IMG/VR virus record: IMGVR_UViG_3300042477_000802
Location: 57,934-121,933 of that record
DNA from: a virus
Strand: one strand, 5' to 3'
DNA length: 64,000 bases
The translations under genes were made by a program, and so were the position numbers. The first letter of the stretch is position 1, and each line of letters opens with the position of its first letter. A model generated the notes under the pieces. That model was not told where the DNA came from. It was given only the letters and a program-made list of their open reading frames with translations, and searched no databases. Below are positions 16,071-24,737 of this stretch, piece by piece.

Positions 16071-16268
16071 TTACTTCTGGTTCCAATCTTGAGGCAAGAA
16101 GCCTCCCTTAACCAGCCATTCATCCAATGCGATGACTCCTTCTACCAAGGCCAGAACATCTTCCTCGGAAAAGGAAGGAGACTGATCATTGGCTTGAGCC
16201 CGTTCTGAAGCACGTAACAAACGAAAAGCTTTGGAACGAAGATCTGTTAAAGTTTGATTAGGATCCAT
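16071..16268 (-). CDS. Hypothetical protein, 65 aa
   Basis: The start MDPNQTL at 16268 is preferred over an upstream in-frame codon. Helical and acidic (FSEEDVLALVEGVIALDEWL). Not recognised. Confidence 0.55.
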   Translation of the reverse strand: MDPNQTLTDLRSKAFRLLRASERAQANDQSPSFSEEDVLALVEGVIALDEWLVKGGFLPQDWNQK

Positions 16269-16314
16269 GTTTAAATCTCTTCTTTGAAGAGGCAAGTTAA
16301 ACTTGCCTCAACAC

Positions 16315-16734
16315 TCACTTCTGAGGAATATCCGACCAGCGGCAGACTCCACCACCAGCACCCTTACGAATGCCAAAAGTGCGAGTGCGAGGCGGCTCAG
16401 CTTCCTGAGTTACCTTCCCAGTCTGACGATCCTTCTTCTGCATCCGATCCGAGTTGTCATGAATATATGCCTCAACCTTGGCCTTCAGGATGGCGAAATT
16501 GCCGTTCTGAGGATTGAGAGCCGACACGGCGGTGTTAACCAAGAATGGCATGCCAATATATCCAGTATGCTGATCAAACACACGATGGACTTCGGCCGCA
16601 ATAGTAGCCTCCTCCGTCTCTCGCTCAGCCTTATACTGAGCTAGAGTCGACTGGAATCCAGTCAGAGTAGCCTGGTCATCAACCTGACCGTCATTGTCAA
16701 ACATCACCGGAACACTAATAGAAAAAGACGACAT
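16315..16734 (-). CDS. Conserved paralogue A (139 aa)
   Basis: Clearly related to the gene at 36325-36759: both start MSSFSI, share FDQ then ALNP, AYIHDN and EPPRTRxFGIRxGxGGGxCRWSD. The first half is acidic; the C-terminal PPRTRTFGIRKG is basic. Function unknown; such duplicated acidic-then-basic small proteins could bind DNA or be virion components. Confidence 0.7.
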   Translation of the reverse strand: MSSFSISVPVMFDNDGQVDDQATLTGFQSTLAQYKAERETEEATIAAEVHRVFDQHTGYIGMPFLVNTAVSALNPQNGNFAILKAKVEAYIHDNSDRMQKKDRQTGKVTQEAEPPRTRTFGIRKGAGGGVCRWSDIPQK

Positions 16735-16966
16735 AATTATTTTGATTCTCCTGAAAAATTGAAACTCTCACTATCCCAGTCCCACGACATTGTGGAATCT
16801 GCTAGTTATCTAGATATTTAAGGATTCTAGCTTCCATGTAATAAGTTATAAGTTTAATGTTAAGTTATAAGTTTAATTGCCCTCCGAGTCGTTGACGTCG
16901 GAGTCACTACTAGGTGGCAGCGAAAAAATTTAGTCGCTGGGGCCGCCCTGTGGCACGGTTCGTGCT
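16735..16966 (-). other. Non-coding spacer with R1 copy and direct repeat
   Basis: Contains a direct repeat AAGTTATAAGTTTAAT (x2, ~16846-16880), a hairpin CTCCGA/TCGGAG (~16882-16903) and an R1 copy (16909-16942: CTAGGTGGCAGCGA, A-run, TTAGTCGCTGGGG). The small GC hairpin GCACG/CGTGC is just upstream of R1 on the minus strand. No gene seen. Confidence 0.65.
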
Positions 16967-17285
16967 TTACATGCGTACTGTAACAGTTTCTTTATGTGGA
17001 ACACGTACTGTAGGTATTAACGATTGATTAACTTCAATCATCTCAATGTTTGTAGGATTATTTACAGCCTTTAAACGACAATCAAAACAATGTTGATTGA
17101 AGATAAAGTTTTTTGTAAAATCGAGATCCCGCTCACGAGGATATTTATCAAATACTTTTTGGCACCAAGGACATCTTTGGTATCGATGTTTCCAAGTACC
17201 ATGATAGAAAATTTGTATTTTCTGAAATGTTCGAGAAACAATTCGACGAAACTTATTCCAACCACTTAAGGTTGGAACAACCATA
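16967..17285 (-). CDS. Zinc-ribbon protein (105 aa)
   Basis: ATG at 17285 (MVVPTLSGW) lies three bases after the TAA of the preceding gene; a longer frame would overlap that gene. CPWCQKVFDKYPRE and HCFDCR form a CxxC...CxxC pair expected to bind zinc. The rest is basic. No precise family recognised. Confidence 0.65.
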
Positions 17286-17288
17286 ATC

Positions 17289-18311
17289 TTATGATCTCGA
17301 TAAGGATGTATCGATTTTGGTACGATCTCTTTCACGATAAGCTTCGATCTGCGAACGTAATTCCGCAATTACTTCAATAGCCTGAGTATGCAATGTTTTA
17401 TAGCAGTGTAAATGCTCTTTATACACAGAAAGAGTTTTCGCCAATTCCTCACTTTGATGGCGATAATGAGCCAATGAATTTTGTAAAGCGGAAATTAATT
17501 CACTTTGCTCGTTATTATCTGCCTTCTTAATGGAAGGTTGAGAAGAGGTTTTATTCTTCATCTCAGCGACTTTCTTTTTCCAATCGTTTTCAGAATATTC
17601 CTTATCTTCAAGGAACCATTGTTTATCTCCACTAGCAAATTCTACTGCTGGGCCATCTTCTCGATGTAGAAGATCATGAATCCACCACTCTTTACTTCCA
17701 TCAGCCCATTCTATTGCTGGACCATCGTCTCGATGACGTTCACCATCAAGCCACCATTCTTTATCTCCATTATAAGCTTCTATTGCTGGGCCATCTTCTC
17801 GATGGAGACGATCATTCATCCTCCAATACTTACTGCCATTGGCATCTACTTCCATCACTGGTTGAATATGATTAGCTACTTTCTTATTAGAAAGTTTAGA
17901 GGTAGATTTCTTCTTCATAGCTTTGACTTTTTTCATCCAATCTGCCTGGGAATATTCTATACCTTCAAGGTACCAATATTTAGTTCCATCAGAAAATTCT
18001 AGAGCCGGGCCATCTTTTCGATGTAATTTACCATTAAGCCACCATTCTTTATATCTATTACCCCACTCTACGGCTGGACCATCTTCTCGATGTAATTTAT
18101 CATGACGATACCATTCTTTATCTCCATTATCCCACTCTACAGCCGGACCATCTTCTCTATGGTACTTGTTATTCAGCTTCCAAATCTTGGTGCCATCCTT
18201 ATCTACTTTCATCACAGGACGAGTAGAATTAGCTAACTTCTTCTTCAGAGAAGAAATCTTTTTAGTCGCTGGCTTTTTGATAGAGGATTTTTTGGTCGTT
18301 GTTTTTTTCAT
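17289..18311 (-). CDS. HREDGPA-repeat protein with coiled-coil C-terminus (340 aa, 6 repeats)
   Basis: A lysine/threonine-rich N-terminus (MKKTTTKKSSIKKPATKK) precedes two blocks of three repeats joined by KKVKAMKKKSTSK. After the repeats, residues ~255-335 form a charged helix (ISALQNSLAHYRHQSEELAK...), similar in character to the small coiled-coil genes at 30.7 and 31.2 kb. This replaces domain X. The KPATKK codons include an 11-base R1 look-alike, probably by chance. Confidence 0.75.
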   Translation of the reverse strand: MKKTTTKKSSIKKPATKKISSLKKKLANSTRPVMKVDKDGTKIWKLNNKYHREDGPAVEWDNGDKEWYRHDKLHREDGPAVEWGNRYKEWWLNGKLHRKDGPALEFSDGTKYWYLEGIEYSQADWMKKVKAMKKKSTSKLSNKKVANHIQPVMEVDANGSKYWRMNDRLHREDGPAIEAYNGDKEWWLDGERHRDDGPAIEWADGSKEWWIHDLLHREDGPAVEFASGDKQWFLEDKEYSENDWKKKVAEMKNKTSSQPSIKKADNNEQSELISALQNSLAHYRHQSEELAKTLSVYKEHLHCYKTLHTQAIEVIAELRSQIEAYRERDRTKIDTSLSRS

Positions 18312-18357
18312 GTTTTATCTGGCGCCCAGAAAATTTGGATCCCCAAGATGATATATC

Positions 18358-18729
18358 TTATACTGCTTTGTGCTCTAATTCACCATACTCATAATATTCT
18401 TCACAAAAGACATGACCTTCGGCAGTTTGATACCACGCAGCAGGGCCATCCTCTCGATGTAATTGACCATATACATGGTATTCATATGATCCCTCTGGCC
18501 ACAAAACTGCCGGACCATCTAACCGATGCAATTGGCCGTATCGGAACCAAAATTGCGTTCCATCTTCAATAACCATAGCCGGACCATCTTCTCGATGATA
18601 TTGGCCATTTAACTTCCAATGGGTAGTGCCATCCTGATCAGTATAGTTTTCTACCTGAGAGGTAGTCCAACATGGATCTGACCAAAACTCTAAATACTCT
18701 AAGTATTGAGGGTGGCTAGGATAAGTCAT
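18358..18729 (-). CDS. HREDGPA-repeat protein (123 aa, 3 repeats)
   Basis: Divergent member starting MTYPSHPQYLEYLEFWSD. Cores are HREDGPAMVI, HRLDGPAVLW and HREDGPAAWY; no standard tail. Its start overlaps the end (TAG) of the next gene by about 14 bases. Confidence 0.7.
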   Translation of the reverse strand: MTYPSHPQYLEYLEFWSDPCWTTSQVENYTDQDGTTHWKLNGQYHREDGPAMVIEDGTQFWFRYGQLHRLDGPAVLWPEGSYEYHVYGQLHREDGPAAWYQTAEGHVFCEEYYEYGELEHKAV

Positions 18730-18901
18730 CTACTTCCTCCGGAAAATCATCTTCAAAATCTTCTGCCTTCAAATTGCGATGACTTTTAAGTCGTTTCTCT
18801 CGACGATCTCTCATCGGGCCAGCTTTGCGACCTTGATTAAGAAACATATCCTTAACTAGATGATTGCGAACCAAGTGACGCGGCTTAACCTTCTCACCCA
18901 C
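18716..18901 (-). CDS. Basic protein (61 aa)
   Basis: MGEKVKPRHLVRNHLVKDMF then RKAGPMRDRREKRLKSHRNL is strongly basic, ending in an acidic tail DFEDDFPEEVDDLS with TAG. A nucleic-acid-binding or ribosome-associated micro-protein is possible. Overlaps both neighbours slightly. Confidence 0.55.
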   Translation of the reverse strand: MGEKVKPRHLVRNHLVKDMFLNQGRKAGPMRDRREKRLKSHRNLKAEDFEDDFPEEVDDLS

Positions 18902-19142
18902 GAATTTCCTCCATTAGTTCCGGAATCCAATCCAAACATTTGGACATGGTCTCCGATTCAAACTTAATCTCTCCACGAACCTTGATCACATAAGTCTTGT
19001 GAACAGGCTCCCAATGAATGGCGATATTCTTCCATCCCAAAGCTAATTGGCCTTGGTGAGTAAAATATCCCCACTCAATGCCATGTAACACTAATGTACT
19101 AGGAATGCCTAGAGTATTAGTGCTAAATCTACGGACTAACAT
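18894..19142 (-). CDS. Hypothetical protein, 82 aa
   Basis: Beta-rich sequence (LVLHGIEWGYFTHQGQLALG, KTYVIKVRGEIKFES). Overlaps the next gene by eight bases. Not recognised. Confidence 0.55.
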   Translation of the reverse strand: MLVRRFSTNTLGIPSTLVLHGIEWGYFTHQGQLALGWKNIAIHWEPVHKTYVIKVRGEIKFESETMSKCLDWIPELMEEIRG

Positions 19143-19149
19143 AGTTTAC

Positions 19150-20130
19150 CTACAGTTGACGGGCACGTTTAATATCACGCAACCGATCTAAAGTTCTCCA
19201 AGCATCAATAGTAGCCAAGGAAGTGTGCGGCATTCGATGCTCTAAATAAGGCAGAGCCGCTTCGACCTCTTGAAGTAAGAGGTTTAATTCTTCATCACTG
19301 AAAATATCAGCAGTTTCAAATTTTTTCCATACTTCCTGTCGATTAACAACAGCACCTAGCTGAGTCATATCTGGTTTGTTTGTTTTCATAGCAGAGATTT
19401 TCTTTTGCCATTCTTCTTCCGAAAGCAACTGGCCATCAAGAAACCAGGATTTGGTTCCAAAACGAGTAACTATAGCTGGACCATCTTCTCGATGACGTTG
19501 ACCATGACGATACCATTCTTGAGTTCCATCAGTAAATTCTCTTGCTGGACCATCTTCTCGATGGAGTTTACCATGAATCCACCACTCCTTATCTCCGTTA
19601 GGATTTTCCATTGAGGCGGGACCATCTTCTCGATGTAGTTTATCGTGAAGATACCAATATTGAGAACCATCATCAAGTATGACGGCGGGACCATCTTCTC
19701 GATGGAGTTGGCCATTCAACTTCCATCGCTTAGTTCCATCTTTATCTACTTCCATTACGGGAAGTGAGGCAACAGGTAACTGAGTGTTAGTGTCAGAATT
19801 AATCTTATTCATAGCTTGAACTTTTTCTTTCCATTCTTCTTGAGTGTATTTTTGATCTCGAAGCCACCACTCTTTATACCCACTAACCAATTCTACAGCG
19901 GGACCATCTTCTCGATGACATTTGCCATGAAGATACCATTCTTTAGATCCATTAGGCCATTCTATGGCAGGCCCACCTTCTCGATGTAATTTACCATGAA
20001 TACACCATGATTTACTTCCATCAACATATTCTACCGCTGAGCCATCTTCTCGATGTAAGAGACCATTCCAATGCCACTCTTTATGAGTGGTAAAGAGTTT
20101 AACACGATATGCACGATATGACTTAGTCAT
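19150..20130 (-). CDS. HREDGPA-repeat protein with distinct C-terminal helical domain (326 aa, 7 repeats)
   Basis: Two blocks of three and four repeats, separated by KVQAMNKINSDTNTQL and PVMEVDKDGTKRWKLNG. The first core is HREDGSAVEY (Pro lost). The last ~60 residues (FETADIFSDEELNLLLQEVE, PYLEHR, LRDIKRARQL) form a helical module not shared with domain X. The repeat array therefore carries at least three alternative C-terminal modules in this genome. Confidence 0.75.
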   Translation of the reverse strand: MTKSYRAYRVKLFTTHKEWHWNGLLHREDGSAVEYVDGSKSWCIHGKLHREGGPAIEWPNGSKEWYLHGKCHREDGPAVELVSGYKEWWLRDQKYTQEEWKEKVQAMNKINSDTNTQLPVASLPVMEVDKDGTKRWKLNGQLHREDGPAVILDDGSQYWYLHDKLHREDGPASMENPNGDKEWWIHGKLHREDGPAREFTDGTQEWYRHGQRHREDGPAIVTRFGTKSWFLDGQLLSEEEWQKKISAMKTNKPDMTQLGAVVNRQEVWKKFETADIFSDEELNLLLQEVEAALPYLEHRMPHTSLATIDAWRTLDRLRDIKRARQL

Positions 20131-20311
20131 TAAGTAATTTCCTTAAACACTCGCGGCCATCCTCACATAAAGAGGCTTCCGACAAATTCAATCTGGGCCG
20201 GAATCCGATTCGATTCAATCGAGCAAAAATGCGATATGGCTTCGACCATTGCCCAGTATGGTATAGACTGGCATACACATAATAGGCTTCACAAATTGCT
20301 AATCGATTCAT
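20123..20311 (-). CDS. Small conserved phage-type protein (62 aa)
   Basis: The start MNRLAICEAYYVYA at 20311 gives a sequence of the type AICEAYYxxAxxYHxGQxSxxYxIxxRLxxxGFRPR, which I recognise as a recurrent small protein of tailed phages. Function unknown. Overlaps the following repeat gene by eight bases. Confidence 0.6.
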   Translation of the reverse strand: MNRLAICEAYYVYASLYHTGQWSKPYRIFARLNRIGFRPRLNLSEASLCEDGRECLRKLLND

Positions 20312-20350
20312 GATCGAATCTGAATTCCTTGAGCAAGTGCCCATTGATAA

Positions 20351-20497
20351 TCAATGGATGAGATGTTCACCATTTAACTGGTTAAAATGCCGCTTATTAA
20401 ATGTCGCGGGTTTGACATAAGATTCTACGGAATCTGCATATCGACTGATCCAATCTTGGATAGTATATGTTCCTTCAGGAAACTGATATTTTTTCAT
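20351..20497 (-). CDS. Small hypothetical protein (48 aa)
   Basis: ATG at 20497 follows the TAA of the upstream gene by three bases, with GGAG inside that gene's end. Sequence MKKYQFPEGTYTIQDWISRY, then a basic NKRHFNQLNGEHL. Ends TGA. Not recognised. Confidence 0.5.
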   Translation of the reverse strand: MKKYQFPEGTYTIQDWISRYADSVESYVKPATFNKRHFNQLNGEHLIH

Positions 20498-20500
20498 CCA

Positions 20501-20710
20501 TTACTCCGCAGGAGTGGCTTGCAATAAGCAAAGCCGATGTCTCTTAGGATGGACCATCAATCTAGTGAGTGGTCCATAATATCCACATTCGTACTCTGTG
20601 TCTTGGCCTTTAGATTTGATTTCTTTTAAGAATTGACATTTTGAAAGGCACTTGTCTTGATCTTCAAGATCAATTGGAATATGTACCACTGGTAAACGAA
20701 ACATGATCAT
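20501..20710 (-). CDS. Cysteine-containing small protein (69 aa)
   Basis: CLSKCQFLKEIK and ECGYYGPL, with a further Cys (HRLCLL), suggest a metal site. Start at ATG 20710 (MIMFRLP). Phage proteins of this size with CxxxC...C are common, but I cannot name one. Confidence 0.55.
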   Translation of the reverse strand: MIMFRLPVVHIPIDLEDQDKCLSKCQFLKEIKSKGQDTEYECGYYGPLTRLMVHPKRHRLCLLQATPAE

Positions 20711-20723
20711 GTTAATTTCCTAA

Positions 20724-21119
20724 TTAAAAAGGAATTCTGATGCCACTAACGGTATGCCTAACTGGCGGTCCCCATCCATGAGCCAAAGCGAGTAATACCC
20801 ATTCCGGAGTTAATTTACGGAAAGCTTTCTCTCCCACTTTCTCAGCCTCTAAACATGCCTTCAAGGCAGATATTTGATTTCCAGTGCGATCAGTTACTTC
20901 TCCGCACCAATCACGAACCCTCATCTCCCAGTGAAACACGCCTTCCGACAAATTAACAGTTAACGTAATATTCATCGGTATGATACGTACAGCCGATAGT
21001 TTCTTCTTAGCTGCTAAGTGATCTGATAGCTGACACACCCAAGGTGAATAATTCAAAGACTTAGGGTTCCAAGGATACTTGGTTCCCGAAGGCGCGGAAT
21101 AATCTTGCTCTCGACTCAT
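20724..21119 (-). CDS. Hypothetical protein, 131 aa
   Basis: Contains ITLTVNLSEGVFHWEMRVRD and a helical stretch ALKACLEAEKVGEKAFRKL. Faint similarity to the 8656-9228 protein around the MxRDW motif. The pattern (tryptophans, ALKACLEAE) recalls small phage proteins found near replication genes. Function unknown. Confidence 0.55.
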   Translation of the reverse strand: MSREQDYSAPSGTKYPWNPKSLNYSPWVCQLSDHLAAKKKLSAVRIIPMNITLTVNLSEGVFHWEMRVRDWCGEVTDRTGNQISALKACLEAEKVGEKAFRKLTPEWVLLALAHGWGPPVRHTVSGIRIPF

Positions 21120-21121
21120 CT

Positions 21122-21517
21122 TTAATACTTTCCTTCACGACAAGTATGACCGCATTCACGATTACACTCCGACTCATGACAATAATCATGACAGGTAGAA
21201 TGACACCAAGTCTCAAACTGAACCGGAGCACTCAAACTCCTATCTTGAAAATAAACCTGTGATTGCTCTCGATTCATCCCTTCAAGAATATATTCAACTA
21301 CCTTCCCATACACTATTCGATAGATCAACGGATCAGGAGAGGACTTTCCTTCTTGCCAATGAAGAATTGGCCTCTGAGAGACTGACAATAAGTCAGACAT
21401 TTCGGTCTGACTCATGTAATGTCCCAACACAACCATCATTTGCTGAAATTCAACCTCTGATTGAAGAGAGAAAAACTTCTCTTCCAACAAAGTTAGTAAC
21501 TTAGTAGTGTCATTCAC
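21122..21517 (-). CDS. HTH protein with Cys/His-rich tail (131 aa)
   Basis: Residues ~30-62 (GHYMSQTEMSDLLSVSQRPI, then LHWQEGKSSPD) look like an XRE-type helix-turn-helix with the W/G turn typical after the recognition helix. The last ~30 residues are exceptionally rich in Cys/His (CHSTCHDYCHE, CNRECGHTC), expected to bind zinc. Start is GTG in a GTGA overlap with the tiny upstream ORF. A DNA-binding regulator is the best guess. Confidence 0.65.
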   Translation of the reverse strand: MNDTTKLLTLLEEKFFSLQSEVEFQQMMVVLGHYMSQTEMSDLLSVSQRPILHWQEGKSSPDPLIYRIVYGKVVEYILEGMNREQSQVYFQDRSLSAPVQFETWCHSTCHDYCHESECNRECGHTCREGKY

Positions 21518-21597
21518 GGCTGGTTTTCCAAACGCTCACACAAATAGGTGAGATCCTGACTTCCTTTGCGAGTCGGAAACACACAGCCTTCTACCAT
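21514..21597 (-). CDS. Possible 27-aa micro-protein coupled to the HTH gene
   Basis: MVEGCVFPTRKGSQDLTYLC then ERLENQP ends in TGA that overlaps the GTG of the HTH gene. The overlap is the main support; it also overlaps the membrane micro-ORF at 21536-21670 in another frame. Confidence 0.35.
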   Translation of the reverse strand: MVEGCVFPTRKGSQDLTYLCERLENQP

Positions 21598-21670
21598 GTG
21601 TTCCGGTGTAGGTCGCAAAGTAGACACCAAACATCCCGACAAGAACAAAAAAACACCAACTCCATTTCAT
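21536..21670 (-). CDS. Possible membrane micro-protein (44 aa)
   Basis: MKWSWCFFVLVGMFGVYFAT is a plausible membrane helix or signal; the remainder is polar. A GGAG lies 12-13 bases upstream, at the end of the previous gene. One of two overlapping candidates for this spacer. Confidence 0.4.
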   Translation of the reverse strand: MKWSWCFFVLVGMFGVYFATYTGTHGRRLCVSDSQRKSGSHLFV

Positions 21671-21677
21671 GGAAGCT

Positions 21678-21911
21678 TTACTCCTTCAAAACGATCAGTT
21701 TGAATTCAAAACCTGGAGGAAAATCTGTCAAACGATTGTTTTCAGGATCTTCTAAATCACACACTAACACCGACATCTGTCCATCTGAGACCATCATTCC
21801 ATCTCGTAACTGACTGAGAGTGATGCCTAACTCTTCTGCTTTAGCACACAGTTCCTCAAACTTCAAGCGCAAAGGATGAGTCTCACTCAAACGTAACTTA
21901 GTTGCTTCCAT
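21678..21911 (-). CDS. Hypothetical protein, 77 aa
   Basis: Begins MEATKLRLSETHPLRLKFEE, with a helical centre (AEELGITLSQLRDGM) and beta-like end. Not recognised. Sits between the domain X gene at 21920 and the HTH gene. Confidence 0.55.
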   Translation of the reverse strand: MEATKLRLSETHPLRLKFEELCAKAEELGITLSQLRDGMMVSDGQMSVLVCDLEDPENNRLTDFPPGFEFKLIVLKE

Positions 21912-21919
21912 ATTTACCT

Positions 21920-23371
21920 CTAAACGTAAGCCCGTGGTTGCTGACTTGATTCTTCCATCTCCATCGCTTCAGAATCAGTAGTCTGAATCCGAATCTGAGA
22001 AGTAGGTAATTCCATCACCTGAGTCATCATCGGAGTTAACAACGCGGTCAACTCTTGAATGACTTCATTTCCCATCACTGCCACACTATCAATCGCCCAT
22101 TCATTAGCTAAAGCTGTGGCTCTCGGGTCTTCCTTCAGTTGAGGCAGAGACCTAAAACTCCAGGCTAACACCTGTTGAATAAAGGCTAAACCCCACTCGG
22201 TGGACATCATCTCTTCGGCCGAAATGAGCCAACTCTTCTTCACTTTCTTAGCCTTCAAGAAGGCGAGCAAAGCGGTGCGAGCGGTTTTGGGAATAGTCTT
22301 AGCGGCGACTCGAAAAGTCCCTTGAGACAAATCTGATTTAAGATGGTCACTGACCGAGGTTGATTGGGCCAACATCTCAGTCCTTTTCATCTTGTTTACT
22401 TCTTTCTGCCAATCAGCCTCACTATATTTAGTACCATGAAGATACCAATATTTACGTCCATCAATATACTCTAATGCTGGCCCATCCTCTCGATGGAGTT
22501 TACCATGACGACACCACCATTTATTGCCCTCTGCATACTCTATTGCTGGGCCATCTTCTCGATGGAGCTTTCCATGAAGCCACCACTCTTTATATCCATC
22601 AGGCCATTCTACTGCTGGACCATCTTCTCGATGTCGTTTGCCATGCAGCTTCCATTCTTTAGTATCATGTCGGCATTTGCCTACTTCCATCACCGGTTGA
22701 GTAGAGTCAACCTTAGTAGTAGGAGTAGAGGCAGTTTTCTTTTTCATGGCAGCTACTTCCCTCTTCCACTCAGCCTCAGTATAAAAGATATCTTGTAGAT
22801 ACCACCTTTTATTTCCAGAAATAAATTCTATGGCCGGACCATCTTCTCGATGTCGTTGACCATGAAGCCACCACTCTTTAGTTCCATCAGTATATTCTAA
22901 TGCTGGACCACCTTCTCGATGAAGTCGGCCATTAAACTTCCAGCTCTTAGTTCCATTAACATCTACTTCCATCACGGGTTGAGTAGAGTCAGACTTCGAG
23001 GAAGACACAGAGGTAGATGAAGCTTTCTTCATGGCCGCGACTTTCTTCTTCCACTCAGTCTCAGTGTATTCTTTACCATGAAGGTACCACCATTTATCTC
23101 CATTAGCATATTCTACTGCCGGACCATCTTCTCGATGGCGTTGATCATGAAGATACCATTCTTTACTTCCATCAGCCCACTCTATGGCTGGACCATCTTC
23201 TCGATGAAATTTATTATGAAGATACCAATATTTAGTGCCATCAGTCAATTCTATGGCTGGACCATCTTCTCGATGAAATTGGAAATTCATGGTCCAGTAC
23301 TTATGACCATCTTTATTTATGGTCATCTCTGGTTGAGTTGGAGCAGCAGCGTTTAAACAGTTAGTTGTCAT
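21920..23371 (-). CDS. HREDGPA repeats + domain X (~483 aa, 8 repeats)
   Basis: Start MTTNCLNAAA at 23371 follows the TAA of the upstream gene; upstream in-frame codons would run into that gene. Three repeat blocks (3, 2 and 3 repeats) are separated by KKVAAMKK-type linkers and PVMEVD boxes. Domain X (~residues 345-460) is nearly identical to that of 24734-25597, indicating recent duplication or gene conversion. Confidence 0.75.
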   Translation of the reverse strand: MTTNCLNAAAPTQPEMTINKDGHKYWTMNFQFHREDGPAIELTDGTKYWYLHNKFHREDGPAIEWADGSKEWYLHDQRHREDGPAVEYANGDKWWYLHGKEYTETEWKKKVAAMKKASSTSVSSSKSDSTQPVMEVDVNGTKSWKFNGRLHREGGPALEYTDGTKEWWLHGQRHREDGPAIEFISGNKRWYLQDIFYTEAEWKREVAAMKKKTASTPTTKVDSTQPVMEVGKCRHDTKEWKLHGKRHREDGPAVEWPDGYKEWWLHGKLHREDGPAIEYAEGNKWWCRHGKLHREDGPALEYIDGRKYWYLHGTKYSEADWQKEVNKMKRTEMLAQSTSVSDHLKSDLSQGTFRVAAKTIPKTARTALLAFLKAKKVKKSWLISAEEMMSTEWGLAFIQQVLAWSFRSLPQLKEDPRATALANEWAIDSVAVMGNEVIQELTALLTPMMTQVMELPTSQIRIQTTDSEAMEMEESSQQPRAYV

Positions 23372-23373
23372 GA

Positions 23374-23556
23374 TTAGCCTGGCGTCTGGGTTGGAACATT
23401 CAAACACGTTGATCCATATTGCTCGACCAATAAATCATAGGCCACTTCCCAGTCACTCTCGCTGACTGGATAAGCTCCCAAAGAACACAAAAACTCATCC
23501 ACCCACACCAAGACAGACCCTCTCTTGAGCAGATCAATCTTGTCAGAAGATAACAT
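23374..23556 (-). CDS. Small protein (60 aa)
   Basis: MLSSDKIDLLKRGSVLVWVD then EFLCSLGAYPVSESDWEVAYDLL; the YPVSESDWEVAYDL stretch resembles WPVSEEEWARAYDF in 32639-32827, so these are probable paralogues. Function unknown. Two bases from the metallophosphoesterase gene. Confidence 0.6.
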   Translation of the reverse strand: MLSSDKIDLLKRGSVLVWVDEFLCSLGAYPVSESDWEVAYDLLVEQYGSTCLNVPTQTPG

Positions 23557-23557
23557 C

Positions 23558-24286
23558 TTAAATCTCTAACACCTTAGACCAGTCAAACTTGGCGTTCTCC
23601 CCAAATCGGGCCACTCCAAATGGATTGCAAACTACCTCCGTCTCCCCAATCTGATAATGGAAAGACCCATGGGTATGTCCATGTAACCAGTATCGTGGCT
23701 TCCTCTCTCGAATCAATGGCTCTTGCTCACACACAAAAAACCGATTCAGAGGACTATTCTTGAATTCCTTCAACACCGAACGATGACTCGGTAAGTAATG
23801 CGTAATCACCACATCACCTTCCTTCATCTCTCGTTGAAAAAAATTCAACGCCTTCTCGTTCTCCTGATAGACCCAGGAGGCTAACCCCGTAATGTGAAGA
23901 AAATCTCCCATGTTCGAGTAATACCTCGCATTGGTCGGATGATCCACATACCACATCGGAGTCCCAAGAAATCTCACTCTTTCTAGCTCGACCACCGAAT
24001 TATCTAACCAGTGGAGATTGCTATGCAAATCTACCACTCGTTGAGTTTCATTCAGTAATTGCGCTCGGGTAGAACCATAAAACTCATGGTTTCCATGAAC
24101 ATACAGGACTTGCGAATATCGATCCGCAAAAAATCCTAACGTCTTCTCCATGATACTACGAGTCGTAATATCTCCGGCTAACACACAGACGTCTACCTGG
24201 TCGCCCGTAGGTAAGGAAGAAACTAAGGAGGCCCCCTGATCTGCCTGGAATTCAGTATGTAAATCACTCACTAATAACAGTTTCAT
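23558..24286 (-). CDS. Calcineurin-like metallophosphoesterase (242 aa)
   Basis: All five family motifs are present: SDLHTE (D-x-H), LAGDI (GD), GNHEF (GNHE), VITHYLPSH and LHGHTH (GHxH). It should bind two metal ions and hydrolyse a phosphoester; substrate is unknown. Given the self-cleaving RNAs here, a nucleic-acid end or cyclic phosphate is conceivable but not shown. AAGGAT precedes ATG 24286, and a repeated RNA element lies just upstream. Confidence 0.9.
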   Translation of the reverse strand: MKLLLVSDLHTEFQADQGASLVSSLPTGDQVDVCVLAGDITTRSIMEKTLGFFADRYSQVLYVHGNHEFYGSTRAQLLNETQRVVDLHSNLHWLDNSVVELERVRFLGTPMWYVDHPTNARYYSNMGDFLHITGLASWVYQENEKALNFFQREMKEGDVVITHYLPSHRSVLKEFKNSPLNRFFVCEQEPLIRERKPRYWLHGHTHGSFHYQIGETEVVCNPFGVARFGENAKFDWSKVLEI

Positions 24287-24312
24287 AGCAGATCCTTATC
24301 TATTGGTTGATC

Positions 24313-24384
24313 CACTGGTAGAATGAAGAAGATTCGCACTTCTTTCGCTCTCAAGCGAGCTTCTAGGCGGTGTCAAGACACCCA
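24313..24384 (-). ncRNA. Paired structured RNA element, copy 1
   Basis: Shares the 28-base block GAATGAAGAAGATTCGCA + CTTCTTTCGCT with 29963-30030. On the minus strand: hairpin GGTGTC/GACACC, then GAAGC...GCGAAA, then AAGAAG-TGCGAAT-CTTCTT. The two copies differ in the first hairpin yet both pair. Located between a gene end and the metallophosphoesterase start. Identity unknown. Confidence 0.5.
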
Positions 24385-24395
24385 TTCTATTTATA

Positions 24396-24737
24396 TCAAG
24401 AATTAAGCCGATTGACTCTCAGTTCGGCCAAGGCCAACTCATCCCACTTTTCTGGACTGTTATTCTCTAACTCAAAGAGAGCTTCCATCCCCTCTTCATC
24501 AGATTCTGAACATTCCGCATACACTTCATAGTAAGTGGTAAAGTCATGCGGCGAACCCTTCACTTTGAGTCGAACACTCTGCGGCAAATCTTGCCCCATT
24601 TTCTCTCGGTAATGCCTCTTCAATTGAGAGGCAAATACCTGACACTCCTGTCGTGCACGAGAAGAGTAATCGGCCTCAATCGTTTGCACACACTCCTCTC
24701 CCCACGGAGAACTACCAATCGGAATCTGATACCTCAT
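24396..24737 (-). CDS. Hypothetical protein, 113 aa
   Basis: ATG at 24737 overlaps the TGA of the domain X gene. The first half is mixed beta/helix (SSRARQECQVFASQLKRHYR), the second acidic (ECSESDEEGMEALFELE). Not recognised. Confidence 0.55.
   Translation of the reverse strand: MRYQIPIGSSPWGEECVQTIEADYSSRARQECQVFASQLKRHYREKMGQDLPQSVRLKVKGSPHDFTTYYEVYAECSESDEEGMEALFELENNSPEKWDELALAELRVNRLNS

Noticed and set aside
18261-18273. R1 core match TTTAGTCGCTGG inside the 17289-18311 gene
   Set aside because: It encodes the KPATKK linker in frame, lacks the A-run side and TAGGGA part, and is probably chance.
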